Source: Variovorax sp. DXTD-1 (GTDB lineage: Bacteria > Pseudomonadota > Gammaproteobacteria > Burkholderiales > Burkholderiaceae_C). Taken from it: a stretch of 64,000 nucleotides of DNA. Where the stretch lies: the NCBI RefSeq assembly GCF_003984625.1, contig NZ_RWKH01000017.1, forward strand, positions 62,001 to 126,000, written 5' to 3'. A program made the position numbers and the translations under genes. The number at the start of each line of letters is the position of its first letter. Position 1 is the stretch's first letter. The notes under the pieces were generated by a model. It made no database searches. It had not been told where the DNA came from and saw only the letters and a program-made list of their open reading frames with translations. Below are positions 1-15,899 of the stretch, piece by piece.

Positions 1-578
1 TAGGTGCCGCGCAGTTCGTCGGGCACGTCGGGGTGGCGCATGGTGAAGCCGCGCACGTGCAGCTCGTAGATCACCATGTCCTGCCAGGGTATGGACGGCC
101 GGCGGTCGTCGCCCCAGGTAAAGGCGGTTTCGAGCACGCGGCCCTTGGGCACCAGCGGTGCGCTGTCGCGCCGGTCGAACGACAGGTCTTCCCGCTTGCT
201 GCCCACGGTGTAGCCATAGAGCGCATCGCCCCAGCGCAGCTCTCCGACCAGGTCCTTCGCATAGGGGTCGACCAGCAGCTTGTGCGGGTTGAAGCGGTGG
301 CCCTCTTCGGGCTTGTACGGCCCGTGCACTCGGTAGCCGTAGGCCAGGCCAGGGCGTGCCTCGGGCAGGTAGCAGTGCCAGATGCCGTCAGTGCGCTCGC
401 GGATCGGAATGCGCTGGATCTCGTGGCGGCCCTTCTCGTCGAAAAGGCACAGGTCAACGCCCTGTGCGTGTTGGGAGAAGAGCGCGAAATTCACGCCCTC
501 CCCGTCCCAGTTGGCGCCGCGCGGATAAGGGCGGCCCGGCCACACGGCCGTGATGGAAGGTCGTTTGCTGCGTGTCAT
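1..578 (-). CDS. glgX: Glycogen debranching enzyme GlgX, N-terminal part (cut by window start)
   Basis: The first 192 codons are visible; the rest lies beyond base 1. Translation starts MTRSKRPSITAVWPGRPYPR and continues with the isoamylase-type N-terminal domain (GANWDGEGVNFALFS, then YGYRVHGPYKPEEGHRFNP), entering the GH13 barrel at VIYELHVRGFT. GlgX hydrolyses alpha-1,6 branches of glycogen limit dextrins in the cytoplasm. The start is the ATG at 578-576; no in-frame start lies just upstream. It is the last visible member of the minus-strand glgB-glgE-treS run, 45 bp after the channel gene. The family assignment is firm; the C-terminus cannot be judged. Confidence 0.9.
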   Translation of the reverse strand, partial: MTRSKRPSITAVWPGRPYPRGANWDGEGVNFALFSQHAQGVDLCLFDEKGRHEIQRIPIRERTDGIWHCYLPEARPGLAYGYRVHGPYKPEEGHRFNPHKLLVDPYAKDLVGELRWGDALYGYTVGSKREDLSFDRRDSAPLVPKGRVLETAFTWGDDRRPSIPWQDMVIYELHVRGFTMRHPDVPDELRGT

Positions 579-623
579 CGAGTCAGGTATGAGAGAAAGA
601 GGCGAAGAAGAAAGAGAAAGCGC

Positions 624-1379
624 TTAGCGCGGTGGCCGCTCGCCGGGCGAACTGCCTTTGCTGGGCTCGACGACGATCGTCGGTGTTGTCGTGGTGGTGG
701 TGCTCTTGTCCTGGGGCGTGCGCGGCCACCAGCGCTCGATCTGTGCCGCGGCCCAGTCCTTGCCCGCGAGCCCGAAGGCCAGGGCCAGCGCAAACACCAC
801 GCCCGCCAGTACCACCAGGAAGCTCTCGCGCACGATGTCGCCGCCCACCTTGATCTGGTCCAGCGCAATCAAAATAACGAAGGCCATGACCGCATAGCGC
901 GCGATCTGCCCCAGCAGCACGGCATCGCGCATCTGGGCACCGCGAAAGTAGCTCGACACCGCCTCTCCCACGAAGCGGGCGAAATACGATCCGAAGGCCA
1001 GCACCAGCAAGGCGACGAAAAGGTTCGGCACAAACCACACCACGCGCCCGAGCAGGTCGGCGATGTAGCTCAGCCCCAGCCCGTTGAACGCCACCAGCAG
1101 TGCCGCAAGAATGACGAGCCAGTAGGCCAGCACGCCGAAGAGGCTGCTGGTGTCGCCGCCCCACCCGCCCTGGCGCAAGAAGTTGTCCAGCCCGGCGCGT
1201 TCCGTCAGCACGTTGAAGTTGATGGCGCGCAATGCCTTGGTAACGGCAAAGCGCACCGTTTTGGCGATAAGCCAGCCGGCGAGCACCACTACCAGTGCAA
1301 TGGCCAGGCGCGGCACGAAGGCCCCAACCTGGTAGAGCATTGCGTTCAGCGGCTCCAGGTGAATGCCAAATCGGTCCAT
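624..1379 (-). CDS. Small mechanosensitive-type channel / TM-helix repeat membrane protein
   Basis: A 251-residue inner-membrane protein with about five hydrophobic segments: near residues 22-42, 83-103, 112-136, 160-178 and 185-205. It resembles conserved TM-helix (CmpX/MscS-related) proteins and lacks the large C-terminal beta domain of full-length MscS. The tail is hydrophilic with a run of threonines. The ATG at 1379 follows a GGAG ribosome site. It sits between treS (58 bp) and glgX (45 bp) on the same strand, so it is probably cotranscribed with glucan/trehalose genes. A role in osmotic adaptation is an inference from that context. Confidence 0.75.
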   Translation of the reverse strand: MDRFGIHLEPLNAMLYQVGAFVPRLAIALVVVLAGWLIAKTVRFAVTKALRAINFNVLTERAGLDNFLRQGGWGGDTSSLFGVLAYWLVILAALLVAFNGLGLSYIADLLGRVVWFVPNLFVALLVLAFGSYFARFVGEAVSSYFRGAQMRDAVLLGQIARYAVMAFVILIALDQIKVGGDIVRESFLVVLAGVVFALALAFGLAGKDWAAAQIERWWPRTPQDKSTTTTTTPTIVVEPSKGSSPGERPPR

Positions 1380-1437
1380 GAGTCTCTCCGGTGCGTGAAT
1401 GCGGTTGCGGACGAAAGCGGCGGATGCGGCGCAGGCA

Positions 1438-4764
<3,327 letters not shown>

Positions 4765-4777
4765 GTTGGGCGCGGCC

Positions 4778-6832
4778 TCACAGGAAGTAGTCGAAGTCGC
4801 GCTCGTCGCCATGGCGCCGCCGGACGACGAAGATGTGCGCGGGCACGCTGTGCGGATCGAGCCGGATGTAATGCCATCCGCCCTGCCACGTAAACCTCTG
4901 CCCACTCAGCAGGTCGTGCATCTGGAATGCGCGCGAACTGTCGATGCCCGCGGTTTGCGGATCGAACTGGAGCCAGCCCGACTGCACGTTGTGCGGGTCC
5001 AGGTTCACCACGGTCACGATCACGTTGTCGCCGCCCTCGGACACCTTGGCATAGGCCAGCAGCTGGTCGTTGTCGATCTCCAGAAAGCGCAGGCTCCGGT
5101 CCCATTGCAGCGCCGGGTTCTCGCGGCGGATACGGTTCACCCGGGCGATGAAGGGCGCGAGGCTGCCCGGGTCGTCGTGGTTCCAGTGGCGCAGCTGGTA
5201 TTTCTCGGAGTCGAGGTATTCCTCGCTGCCGGGCGAGCGCGGCAGATGCTCGCGCAACTCGAAGGCCGGCCCGTAGATGCCGTAGTTGGCCGACAGCGTG
5301 GCGGCCAGCACCAGCCGCGCCATGTACACCGAAGGCTCCCCGCCCTGCAATTGCTCGTGCAGGATGTCGGGCGTGTTCGGCCACACGTTGGGCCTGAAGT
5401 AGTCGATGCCCGGCGCGGTCGAAAGCTCGGTGAAATATTCGGTGAGCTCCTGCTTGGTATTGCGCCAGGTGAAGTACGTGTACGACTGCGAAAAGCCCAG
5501 CTTTGCCAGCCGGTGCATCACCTTGGGCCGCGTGAACGCCTCGGCAAGAAAGATCACCTCCGGGTGCTCGCGCCGAATTTCTCCGATGGCCCACTCCCAG
5601 AACGGGAAGGCCTTGGTGTGCGGGTTGTCCACGCGGAAGATGCGCACACCCTCGCCGATCCAGTGCTCGATCACGCTGCGCAGCTCCACCCACAGGCCGC
5701 GCCAGTCTTCGCTCTCGAAGTTGAAGGGATAGATGTCCTGGTACTTCTTGGGCGGGTTCTCCGCGTATTGCACGCTGCCGTCGGGCCGCCACCGGAACCA
5801 GTCGGGGTGCGCCTTCACGTAGGGGTGGTCGGGCGCGCACTGGAACGCGATGTCCAGCGCAATCTCCAGCCCGTGCGCGGTGGCCTGCGCATACAGGTGG
5901 CGAAAGTCTTCCGGCGTGCCAAGGGCGGGAAGAATGGACTTGTGCCCCCCCTCCGCGGCGCCAATGGCCCAGGGGCTGCCCACGTCTTCCGGGCCGCTGG
6001 TCAGCGCGTTGTTGGGGCCCTTGCGCTGCACCCGGCCGATGGGATGAATCGGCGGAAAGTAGAGCACGTCGAAACCCATGGCCGCGATGGCCGGCAGGCG
6101 GGCCTCCACATCCTTGAAGGTGCCGTGCACGCCGGGCGTGGTGCCCGCGGAGCGCGGAAACAGCTCGTACCAGGTGCTGAAGCGGGCGCGCTCGCGCTCG
6201 GCCTCCAGCGGCAACTCGACCGCATGGCGCACCTGGTGCCGGCGGTCCGGGTGGCGGCGCGCGAGCATGGCCAACTCTTCGTCCAGCGCCAGCGCCTTGA
6301 GCGTCGACGCCTCCGTGGCCGGGTGGGCAGCTACCGCATCGAGCTCGGTGGCCCAGCGCGCAAGCGCCTGCCGGTCCGCGCCCTCGGCCCGCTCGGCGGC
6401 CGCGGCCACCTCGAGCGCGCCCACCTGCGATGCGATGCGCACGTCGTCGGCGTCCACACGCCGCGCCATTTCGCTGCGCCACGATTCGAAGGGGTCGACC
6501 CACGCAACCACGGTGTAGAAGTAGCGCCCCAGCGCGGGCGGCGAAAACGCGGCCTCCCACACGTCGTTGACGAGCGGCTTCATCGGCACTTCGCGGAACT
6601 CGGTCTTGTCATGCGGCCGCCAGCACAGCACCACTCGCAGTACGTCGTGGCCGTCGGTAAAGCAATGCGCCTTCACGTGCACCATTTCGCCCACGATGCA
6701 TTTCACCGGGAAGCGGCCATTGTCCACCGCCGGCAAGACGGCGTCGACCACGGCGCGGCGGTTGCCGTCGCTCATCTCGGGCATTCTCGAAGCTGCGGGC
6801 GTCTGCGGGGTTGCGAACAGTTTTTTCATCAT
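4778..6832 (-). CDS. glgE: Alpha-1,4-glucan:maltose-1-phosphate maltosyltransferase
   Basis: A 684-residue GH13 enzyme, normal length for GlgE. It extends alpha-1,4-glucan with maltosyl units from maltose-1-phosphate. The nucleophile is D402 in FRVDNPHTK and the acid/base E431 in [19 protein letters not shown] and [14 protein letters not shown] are typical GlgE segments. The start ATG at 6832 overlaps the glgB stop in an ATGA, so the two are translationally coupled. With glgB and treS-mak it completes the GlgE route from trehalose to branched glucan. A longer open frame exists upstream but is antisense to glgB and is rejected. Confidence 0.94.
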   Translation of the reverse strand: MMKKLFATPQTPAASRMPEMSDGNRRAVVDAVLPAVDNGRFPVKCIVGEMVHVKAHCFTDGHDVLRVVLCWRPHDKTEFREVPMKPLVNDVWEAAFSPPALGRYFYTVVAWVDPFESWRSEMARRVDADDVRIASQVGALEVAAAAERAEGADRQALARWATELDAVAAHPATEASTLKALALDEELAMLARRHPDRRHQVRHAVELPLEAERERARFSTWYELFPRSAGTTPGVHGTFKDVEARLPAIAAMGFDVLYFPPIHPIGRVQRKGPNNALTSGPEDVGSPWAIGAAEGGHKSILPALGTPEDFRHLYAQATAHGLEIALDIAFQCAPDHPYVKAHPDWFRWRPDGSVQYAENPPKKYQDIYPFNFESEDWRGLWVELRSVIEHWIGEGVRIFRVDNPHTKAFPFWEWAIGEIRREHPEVIFLAEAFTRPKVMHRLAKLGFSQSYTYFTWRNTKQELTEYFTELSTAPGIDYFRPNVWPNTPDILHEQLQGGEPSVYMARLVLAATLSANYGIYGPAFELREHLPRSPGSEEYLDSEKYQLRHWNHDDPGSLAPFIARVNRIRRENPALQWDRSLRFLEIDNDQLLAYAKVSEGGDNVIVTVVNLDPHNVQSGWLQFDPQTAGIDSSRAFQMHDLLSGQRFTWQGGWHYIRLDPHSVPAHIFVVRRRHGDERDFDYFL

Positions 6833-8727
6833 GATGGCCGGTGCTCGAGAATCAGCGTGGAAAGCGGCGGCAAGGTGATGCACACCGACTGCATGCGGCC
6901 GTGCGAGCGCACCGGTGCGGACTCCACGCCGCCCAGGTTGCCCCAGCCCGATCCGCCGAACTCCACCGCGTCGGTGTTGATGAGTTCGCGCCAGTAGCCG
7001 CCTTGCGGCACGCCCAGCACGTAGTTGGTGCGCGGCACCGGGGTCAGGTTGCTGACCACCAGCAGCGGCGGATGGCCGCCCTGCGCCTTGCGCACGAACG
7101 CGAACACGCTGCGCTCGGCGTCGTCCGCCACCACCCACTCGAAGCCTGCCGGGGTGAAGTCTTGCTGGTAGAGCGCGGGCGCGCCGCGGTACACCCGGTT
7201 GAGCTGCGACACCAGCCGCTGCAGGCCCGCGTGCCCTTCGAGGTCGCACACCCACCATTCGAGCTCGCCGTCATGCGTCCATTCACGGCGCTGGCCGAAC
7301 TCGCCACCCATGAACAGCAGCTTCTTGCCCGGGTGCGCCCACATGAAGCCGAACAGCGCGCGCAGGTTGGCGAACTGCTGCCACGGGTCGCCGGGCATCT
7401 TGTTCAGCAGCGAGCCCTTGCCGTGCACCACCTCGTCGTGCGAGAGCGGGAGCACGAAGTTCTCGTGGAAGGCATACACCAGCGAGAACGTCATCTTGTG
7501 ATGGTGGTACTTGCGGTTGACGGGCTCTTCCTTCATGTAGGCGAGCACGTCATGCATCCAGCCCATGTTCCACTTCTCGCCGAAGCCCAGGCCGTCCATG
7601 TCGGTGGGGCGCGAAACGCGCGGCCACGCGGTCGATTCCTCAGCCACGGTGATGGTGTCGGGGTGCTCGCGGTACACGGCGCGGTTCAGCGTCTGCAGGA
7701 AGTCGATCGCCTCGAGGTTCTCGCGGCCGCCGTGGCGGTTGGGAATCCACTCGCCGTGCTTGCGCGCGTAGTCGAGGTAAAGCATCGACGCCACCGCATC
7801 CACCCGGAGCCCGTCCAGGTGGTACCGGTCGAGCCAGAAGAGCCCCGACGACACCAGGAAGCTGCGCACCTCGGCGCGGCCGTAGTTGAAGATGCTCGAG
7901 TTCCACTCCGGATGAAAGCCCTGCCGCGGATCGGCATGCTCGTAGAGGTGCGTGCCGTCGAAGAACGCGAGCCCGTGCTCGTCGGTGGGAAAGTGCGAAG
8001 GCACCCAGTCCAGCAGCACGCCGATGCCGTTCTGGTGCAGGTGGTCGACCAGGTACATGAAATCCTGCGGAGACCCGAAGCGCGCCGTGGGCGCGAAGTA
8101 GCCGGTGGTCTGGTAGCCCCAGGAGCCGTAGAACGGGTGCTCCGTCACGGGCATGAGCTCCACATGCGTAAAGCCCATGTGCTTCACATAGTCCGCAAGC
8201 TCATGCGCGATTTCGCGGTAACCCATGAAGTGCCCGTCGCGCCGCCGCCAGGAACCCAGGTGCACCTCGTAGACGGACATCGGCGCGTCCAGCGCGTTGC
8301 GCGCGGCGCGCGTGGCCATCCATTCGCCATCATTCCATTCATACGAAAGATCGCATATGCGCGATGCCGTGGCGGGCGGATGCTCGGCACAGAAGGCAAA
8401 GGGGTCGGCCTTGTCGACCGTGTAGCCGCCGAAGCGCGAGCGGATGCGGTACTTGTAGGTCTGGCCGAGCGCCGCGTTGGGCGCATGGCCCAGCCAGATG
8501 CCCGTGCCGTCCGGCGAGGGCGACAGCGGATCGGCGTCGCCGGACCAGTGGTTCCAGTCGCCGACCACGGCAACGGACTCCGCATTGGGCGCCCACACCG
8601 CAAAGCGCGCGCCGCCCTCCTTCGAAAGGTGGCAACCCATCAGGTCATACAAGCGGGAGTGCGTTCCTTCGCGGAACAGGTAGGCGTCTTGCGCCTCGGG
8701 CTCGGGTAGCTGCTGAGTCACTGGCAC
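6829..8727 (-). CDS. glgB: 1,4-alpha-glucan branching enzyme
   Basis: A 632-residue branching enzyme of the short form: a CBM48 domain ([22 protein letters not shown]), the GH13 barrel and a C-terminal beta domain. The nucleophile is D310 in LRVDAVASM, the acid/base E363 in ITVAEEST, and [15 protein letters not shown] is conserved. It adds alpha-1,6 branches to glucan. The start is a GTG at 8727 with AAGGA a few bases upstream; a second GTG two codons later is possible. First gene of the operon; a 16-bp inverted repeat lies about 36-51 bp upstream. Confidence 0.93.
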   Translation of the reverse strand: MPVTQQLPEPEAQDAYLFREGTHSRLYDLMGCHLSKEGGARFAVWAPNAESVAVVGDWNHWSGDADPLSPSPDGTGIWLGHAPNAALGQTYKYRIRSRFGGYTVDKADPFAFCAEHPPATASRICDLSYEWNDGEWMATRAARNALDAPMSVYEVHLGSWRRRDGHFMGYREIAHELADYVKHMGFTHVELMPVTEHPFYGSWGYQTTGYFAPTARFGSPQDFMYLVDHLHQNGIGVLLDWVPSHFPTDEHGLAFFDGTHLYEHADPRQGFHPEWNSSIFNYGRAEVRSFLVSSGLFWLDRYHLDGLRVDAVASMLYLDYARKHGEWIPNRHGGRENLEAIDFLQTLNRAVYREHPDTITVAEESTAWPRVSRPTDMDGLGFGEKWNMGWMHDVLAYMKEEPVNRKYHHHKMTFSLVYAFHENFVLPLSHDEVVHGKGSLLNKMPGDPWQQFANLRALFGFMWAHPGKKLLFMGGEFGQRREWTHDGELEWWVCDLEGHAGLQRLVSQLNRVYRGAPALYQQDFTPAGFEWVVADDAERSVFAFVRKAQGGHPPLLVVSNLTPVPRTNYVLGVPQGGYWRELINTDAVEFGGSGWGNLGGVESAPVRSHGRMQSVCITLPPLSTLILEHRPS

Positions 8728-8762
8728 CGGTGTTCCTTGCTTGCTTGAAGGCCAGCGACCGG

Positions 8763-8778
8763 GTGTTCAAAGGAACAC
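8763..8778. repeat. Perfect inverted repeat upstream of glgB
   Basis: GTGTTC-AAAG-GAACAC, a 6-bp perfect dyad 36-51 bp upstream of the glgB GTG. It could be an operator or a leader hairpin of the glg/tre operon. No clear -10/-35 pair could be fixed around it, so its role is unknown. Confidence 0.4.
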
Positions 8779-8920
8779 GCTCTCGTCAACCCAACGGCCT
8801 CAGCTAACAATTTGCAAAGAATTCGGGCCCGGCGGGTAAGGCTGAAACCTCCTTGCCGTGTCGGAGAGTTCCCCATAACGCGATGAGGGACGAAAAATGA
8901 CCGCGCGCCGGCGCGGCTGT

Positions 8921-9241
8921 TCAGGCCGCGAGCGAGGCTGCCGGCCATGCGCCCTGCACTCCCGCCGACCGGGGAAGAGTGCGGCGGGAGAAGTCGTCCA
9001 CGGTCAGGTTGATGGCCTGGTTGGGGTTGGCCCGGAACCGCTTGAGCGCGGCGGCGCCGATGTCGCCGAAGTGCGTCCTGCAGGTGTCGAGCAACTGGTC
9101 GCCGAGGTTCCTGGTGCCGAACACGTCGTGCAGGGTTTCTTCTGAAATTTGCGCAATGATCCGCGCGCCGTCGGGACCGTCCGGATAAATCGCGAAGCGG
9201 ACGCTCGCCGTGTCAAAGCAGTAGATGCCTTCGAAGTCCAT
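8921..9241 (-). CDS. Small DUF1488-like protein
   Basis: A 106-residue soluble protein beginning MDFEGIYCFDTASVRFAIYP at the ATG at 9241, preceded by AGGAG. The pattern (aromatic start, RFAIYPDGPDGARIIAQIS, a central helix with FG, then LTVDDF near the end) resembles DUF1488 proteins, small proteins of unknown function. The C-terminal 18 residues after DDFSRRTL look unstructured. It stands alone between the glg operon and another small minus-strand gene. Function unknown. Confidence 0.6.
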   Translation of the reverse strand: MDFEGIYCFDTASVRFAIYPDGPDGARIIAQISEETLHDVFGTRNLGDQLLDTCRTHFGDIGAAALKRFRANPNQAINLTVDDFSRRTLPRSAGVQGAWPAASLAA

Positions 9242-9349
9242 GTGTGTCTCCTGTTCTCGCTTGTCTCTTGTGTAGTGGTGAAACGGATTCAGCGCGGAAG
9301 CACGCATGCGCTGTCATGGACTTCCGCGCATGTTCAGGAAGGATGCGGC

Positions 9350-9709
9350 CTACAAGCTTTGCGAGCGCCGTGAATCGTGGCTTTGGTGCAGCAAACCTTG
9401 CTGCAATCCATGCCCGCGACGCCCGCCGGCGAGCCAGTTCTTCAGGCCCGTGTGGCGCGGTTTGCTGCGCCCCGGCGTCTCGCCCGGATAGTGCACCCGC
9501 GACAGTTCTTCGCGGCCTTTTTCGGTAATGGCAAGCACCTGTGCCGCGGGCTCGGCGCCCGACAGCTTCAGCGGATCGGCCGGGGCCGGAACGAACGCGA
9601 TCACGAGCCCGGCCTGGCGAAGAATCCTGACCTCGTCGATCTCCTTGGGCGTCCGGAAAGACATGGGAAGGCGGGATGCGGCAATCTGCTTGAGCAGGTC
9701 CATCGACAT
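9350..9709 (-). CDS. Small LRQAGLV/ITEKGR-type protein (family member 1)
   Basis: A 119-residue protein of unknown function starting MSMDLLKQIAASRLPMSF at the ATG at 9709, with a GAGGAG ribosome site. Residues 15-68 contain EIDEVRILRQAGLVIAFVPA followed by AQVLAITEKGREEL, the same layout as the small proteins at 47648, 47919 and 48447. The half-motif recalls the last helix and wing of MarR-like winged helices, but the protein is too short for a standard one. The tail after residue 75 is basic and low in complexity. DNA or protein binding is only a guess. Confidence 0.6.
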   Translation of the reverse strand: MSMDLLKQIAASRLPMSFRTPKEIDEVRILRQAGLVIAFVPAPADPLKLSGAEPAAQVLAITEKGREELSRVHYPGETPGRSKPRHTGLKNWLAGGRRGHGLQQGLLHQSHDSRRSQSL

Positions 9710-9841
9710 GACAAATCTCCTCTAGGTTTGGAATGACGACTGACGATTTCGACGACGTTCGAGTTAGGTCCGCCTCGCCGGGCTTCAAGGGGTCTGCCGG
9801 AAGGTCTTTTTAATCGCGCGCGGCAGGTTCATAGCATCGGG

Positions 9842-9860
9842 CGCTGCCGCTGCGGCAGCG
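9842..9860. repeat. 9-bp perfect inverted repeat upstream of hsp20
   Basis: CGCTGCCGC-T-GCGGCAGCG, perfect arms with a 1-bp centre, directly before an A-rich stretch and the sigma-32-like promoter of the first hsp20 gene. Neither strand has a following T-tract, so it is more likely an operator or an antisense-side structure than a terminator. Confidence 0.4.
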
Positions 9861-9872
9861 GAAAAAAAGGCT

Positions 9873-9900
9873 CTTGAAAAAAGCATGGCCGCGCCTATTT
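9873..9900 (+). promoter_or_regulatory. Sigma-32-like heat-shock promoter for hsp20 pair
   Basis: CTTGAAA at 9873-9879, a 13-bp gap, then GCCTATTT at 9893-9900. The -35 matches the RpoH consensus CTTGAAA exactly and the -10 matches 6 of 8 positions of CCCCATnT. It lies about 65 bp before the first hsp20 start. Confidence 0.55.
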
Positions 9901-9965
9901 CGCTGATCGGAAGCGCTGGAGAGGCCTCCGGCGCTCCGTTCAACTTTCGAATGGAGGTTTTCGCC

Positions 9966-10403
9966 ATGTACCGATCCTTGTTTCCGCGCGACATGTTCGC
10001 CGAGATGGATCGCCTGCAGCGCGAGATGCAGCAGGCCTTCGATCTGTCGCCCACCATCCGCGGCTTCGGCCGCAACGGCTTCCCTGCCCTGAACGTCGGC
10101 GGCACGCCGCAGACCGTGGAGATCTACGCGTTTGCGCCGGGTGTCGACCCGTCCAGCCTGGAAGTCAACCTGGAGCGCGGCCTCCTCACCATCGCCGGCA
10201 CGCGCAGCAACACGCTGCCCCAGGGCGATGCCAAGGCGGCCGTTCACATCAACGAGCGCTTCGAGGGCAGCTTCCGCAGGGTGCTGACCTTGCCCGACGA
10301 TGCCGACCCCGACGCCGTGCAGGCCAAGTACCGCGACGGCGTGCTGCACATCACCGTGCAGCGGCGCGCCTCGTCGCAGCCCCGGCGCATCACCGTTCAG
10401 TGA
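9966..10403 (+). CDS. Small heat-shock protein, Hsp20 family (first copy)
   Basis: A 145-residue alpha-crystallin-type chaperone that would hold unfolding proteins in the cytoplasm. The alpha-crystallin domain covers about residues 40-140: VEIYAFAPGVDPSSLEVNLE, FRRVLTLPDDADPDAVQAKY and DGVLHITVQRR near the end (the usual G-V-L signature). I chose the ATG at 9966 (MYRSLFPRDMFAEMDRL) because GGAGG precedes it; the longer frame from 9885 has no ribosome site and runs through the promoter. Followed 25 bp later by a second hsp20. Confidence 0.9.
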   Translation: MYRSLFPRDMFAEMDRLQREMQQAFDLSPTIRGFGRNGFPALNVGGTPQTVEIYAFAPGVDPSSLEVNLERGLLTIAGTRSNTLPQGDAKAAVHINERFEGSFRRVLTLPDDADPDAVQAKYRDGVLHITVQRRASSQPRRITVQ

Positions 10404-10428
10404 CAAGCAAACGAAAGGAGAGACGATC

Positions 10429-10833
10429 ATGAACAGCAACACATCGCCTCGCGTCGCCGAATCGAAGGAGCTCGCCCGCAAGGAGGGCGCGCGCTACAGC
10501 GACGCCGCCCTGACGCCGCCGGTCGACGTGATCGAGGACAGCGGCGGCATCACGCTCTTTGCCGACTTGCCCGGCGTTTCGCGCGAGAAGCTCGGCCTGC
10601 ACGTGGCTTCCGACACGCTGACCATCGAGGCGGAGTCGGACCTGGCCGTTCCGGAGGGGCTGGAATCCAGCCACACGGAGGTGGGCCTCGGCCGCTTCCG
10701 CCGCGTGTTCACGCTCAGCAAGGAGCTGGACACGGCCGCGATCTCGGCTGAACTGAAGCAGGGTGTGCTGAAGCTGCGCATTCCGAAGGCCGAGCACGCC
10801 CAGCCGCGGCGTATCGAGATCCAGGCCGCGTGA
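10429..10833 (+). CDS. Small heat-shock protein, Hsp20 family (second copy)
   Basis: A 134-residue Hsp20 protein starting MNSNTSPRVAESKELARKEG, with AAAGGAGAG before the ATG at 10429. The crystallin domain runs from about residue 28 (PPVDVIEDSGGITLFADLPG) to the end (ELKQGVLKLRIPKAE). It is clearly diverged from the first copy and probably forms mixed oligomers with it, as paired Hsp20 genes often do. Same strand, 25-bp gap, so likely one transcript from the sigma-32-like promoter. Confidence 0.9.
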   Translation: MNSNTSPRVAESKELARKEGARYSDAALTPPVDVIEDSGGITLFADLPGVSREKLGLHVASDTLTIEAESDLAVPEGLESSHTEVGLGRFRRVFTLSKELDTAAISAELKQGVLKLRIPKAEHAQPRRIEIQAA

Positions 10834-10870
10834 AGCAGCCCGCCATGACCACATGCTCCGGAGGTGAGGA

Positions 10871-11218
10871 ATGAGCGGTACCGAGTGCCTGGCGCGTTTG
10901 CGCGCCGACGCCGAAGCCCTGAGCCCGCGCGCGGCGCACATCGCGCTGGCGCTCCTGCCCGCCGTCGATCACCTGCCGGATGCGTGGAAGGCGGGCCTGC
11001 GCAAGACGCTGACCCATCGCGCCAGCGCAACGCCGCCGCTCCCCCGAACGGAATTCGATGCGATCCGCGTGACGGCCTCCAGCCTTCCGCACGCGTACCC
11101 GGAATGGGTGGTGACAGACCCCGAGCATCCGAAGGCCCGTGCGCTGATCGTCGAGGCCTGGGAGGCGGCGCAGCGCTATCGATCGGAGCCGGGGCAGAGC
11201 GCGCCTACGCCGATGTGA
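10871..11218 (+). CDS. Hypothetical protein
   Basis: A 115-residue soluble protein that I do not recognise. It begins MSGTECLARLRADAEALSPR with GGAGGTGAGGA before the ATG at 10871. The first 45 residues are alanine/leucine-rich helices; TEFDAIRVTASSLPHAYPEWVV and LIVEAWEAAQRY follow. No signal peptide or membrane segment. It follows the hsp20 pair by 37 bp and may be cotranscribed, so a stress link is only inferred. Confidence 0.6.
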   Translation: MSGTECLARLRADAEALSPRAAHIALALLPAVDHLPDAWKAGLRKTLTHRASATPPLPRTEFDAIRVTASSLPHAYPEWVVTDPEHPKARALIVEAWEAAQRYRSEPGQSAPTPM

Positions 11219-11276
11219 GCATCCCCCTACAGCGCCGGCGCTCGAGCAAACCTAAGGTGGCCGCAAGGACGCCGAA

Positions 11277-11981
11277 ATGGGATTCGAGTATTTCAGGAAC
11301 CGGCAGCACGCAGGCCGCGTGCTCGCCCAGGAGCTGGCCATCTATGCCGTCAGGCCTGACGTGATTGTGCTGGCCCTGCCGCGCGGCGGCATGCCGGTGG
11401 CGTACGAAGTGGCCCAGGCGCTGCAGGCGCCGCTGGACGTTCTGGTGGTGCGCAAGCTGGGCGTGCCGGGCCTCGAGGAATACGCCATGGGCGCCATTGC
11501 AAGCGGCGGCGAACAGGTGCTCGACGCAGAGCTTGTGCGCGAGCTCGGCATCGGCGCCAGGGCGGTCGATGAAGTGGTGAGCAACGAACAGCGTGAGCTC
11601 GAACGTCGCGAACGCACCTACCGCGGCGACCGGCCCGCGCCCGACCTGGCGGGCCGCATCGTCATATTGGTGGACGACGGGCTTGCCACCGGTGCCACCA
11701 TGCGCGTGGCCGTGCGCGCGGTGCGCAGGCAGGAGGCGGCCCGTGTCGTGGTCGCTGCACCCGTCGCATCCCCAGAAGCCTGCGCGCTCTTGCACGGCGA
11801 GGCGGACGACGTCGTTTGCGCCGAGATTCCCGACTCCTTTCTGGGCGTCGGCCGGTGGTATCTCGATTTTTCCCAGACCAGCGACGAGGAAGTGTGCCGC
11901 CTGCTCGAAGAAGCGAGCCGCCCGGCAACACGGTCGACGAAGAAGACGCGTTCAACGCCAAGCAGAACGCGCGCCTCGTGA
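11277..11981 (+). CDS. Phosphoribosyltransferase-fold protein (front half of a broken PRTase-erythromycin esterase fusion)
   Basis: A 234-residue frame. Residues 5-215 form a PRTase-type I domain: LALPRGGMPVAYEVAQAL, the PRPP loop VILVDDGLATGATM near residue 128, and a conserved end (FLGVGRWYLDFSQTSDEEV). Such domains hydrolyse or transfer phosphoribosyl groups; the substrate is unknown. The last 20 residues (rich in Thr, Arg, Ser) do not fit the family: a frameshift near 11930 has brought the wrong frame in, and matching erythromycin-esterase sequence follows in other frames. Fused PRTase-esterase proteins are known. The PRTase half may still work. Confidence 0.75.
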   Translation: MGFEYFRNRQHAGRVLAQELAIYAVRPDVIVLALPRGGMPVAYEVAQALQAPLDVLVVRKLGVPGLEEYAMGAIASGGEQVLDAELVRELGIGARAVDEVVSNEQRELERRERTYRGDRPAPDLAGRIVILVDDGLATGATMRVAVRAVRRQEAARVVVAAPVASPEACALLHGEADDVVCAEIPDSFLGVGRWYLDFSQTSDEEVCRLLEEASRPATRSTKKTRSTPSRTRAS

Positions 11982-12251
11982 AAAATGCCGAGGCGTATTA
12001 CCGATGTGCCTGAGCGGCGCTTCCTCATGGAGCTTGCGGGACCGGCACATGGTCGAGACTGGGCGAGGTGGATCGCCACCTCTGGCGCGGCAGCGAGCGA
12101 CCGAAGATCGTGGTGTGGGCCCACAACTCGCACCTGGGCGATGCGCACGCCACCGAAACGGGCGAGGAGCGCGGCGAGCTCAACGTCGGCCAGTTGGTGC
12201 GCGAACGCCAGGGCCGCGACGCGGTGCTTGTGGGCTTTACCACCCACAAAT
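11935..12251 (+). pseudogene. Erythromycin esterase-like remnant, frameshifted
   Basis: Pieces of an erythromycin-esterase-type domain appear in order but in three frames: DEEDAFNAKQNARLVKNAEA (to about 12010), SGASSWSLRDRHMVET (about 12014-12060), then RPKIVVWAHNSHLGDAHATE and GELNVGQLVRERQGRDAVLV (about 12100-12240). The first half of the domain (some 250 residues) and everything after VGFTTH are gone. It directly follows the PRTase frame, so it is the decayed second half of a fusion gene. Confidence 0.75.
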
Positions 12252-15777
<3,526 letters not shown>

Positions 15778-15899
15778 CGCGCTTCAATTGAGAACTTTGG
15801 TAGTGACGCGGCATTGCAGCGAGCCTTCGCACGGGGTGTGCTCCTGCTGACAAGCCTGCCCGTGCACCCCAGAATCACCGCAACAGGAGATTCAATTCA

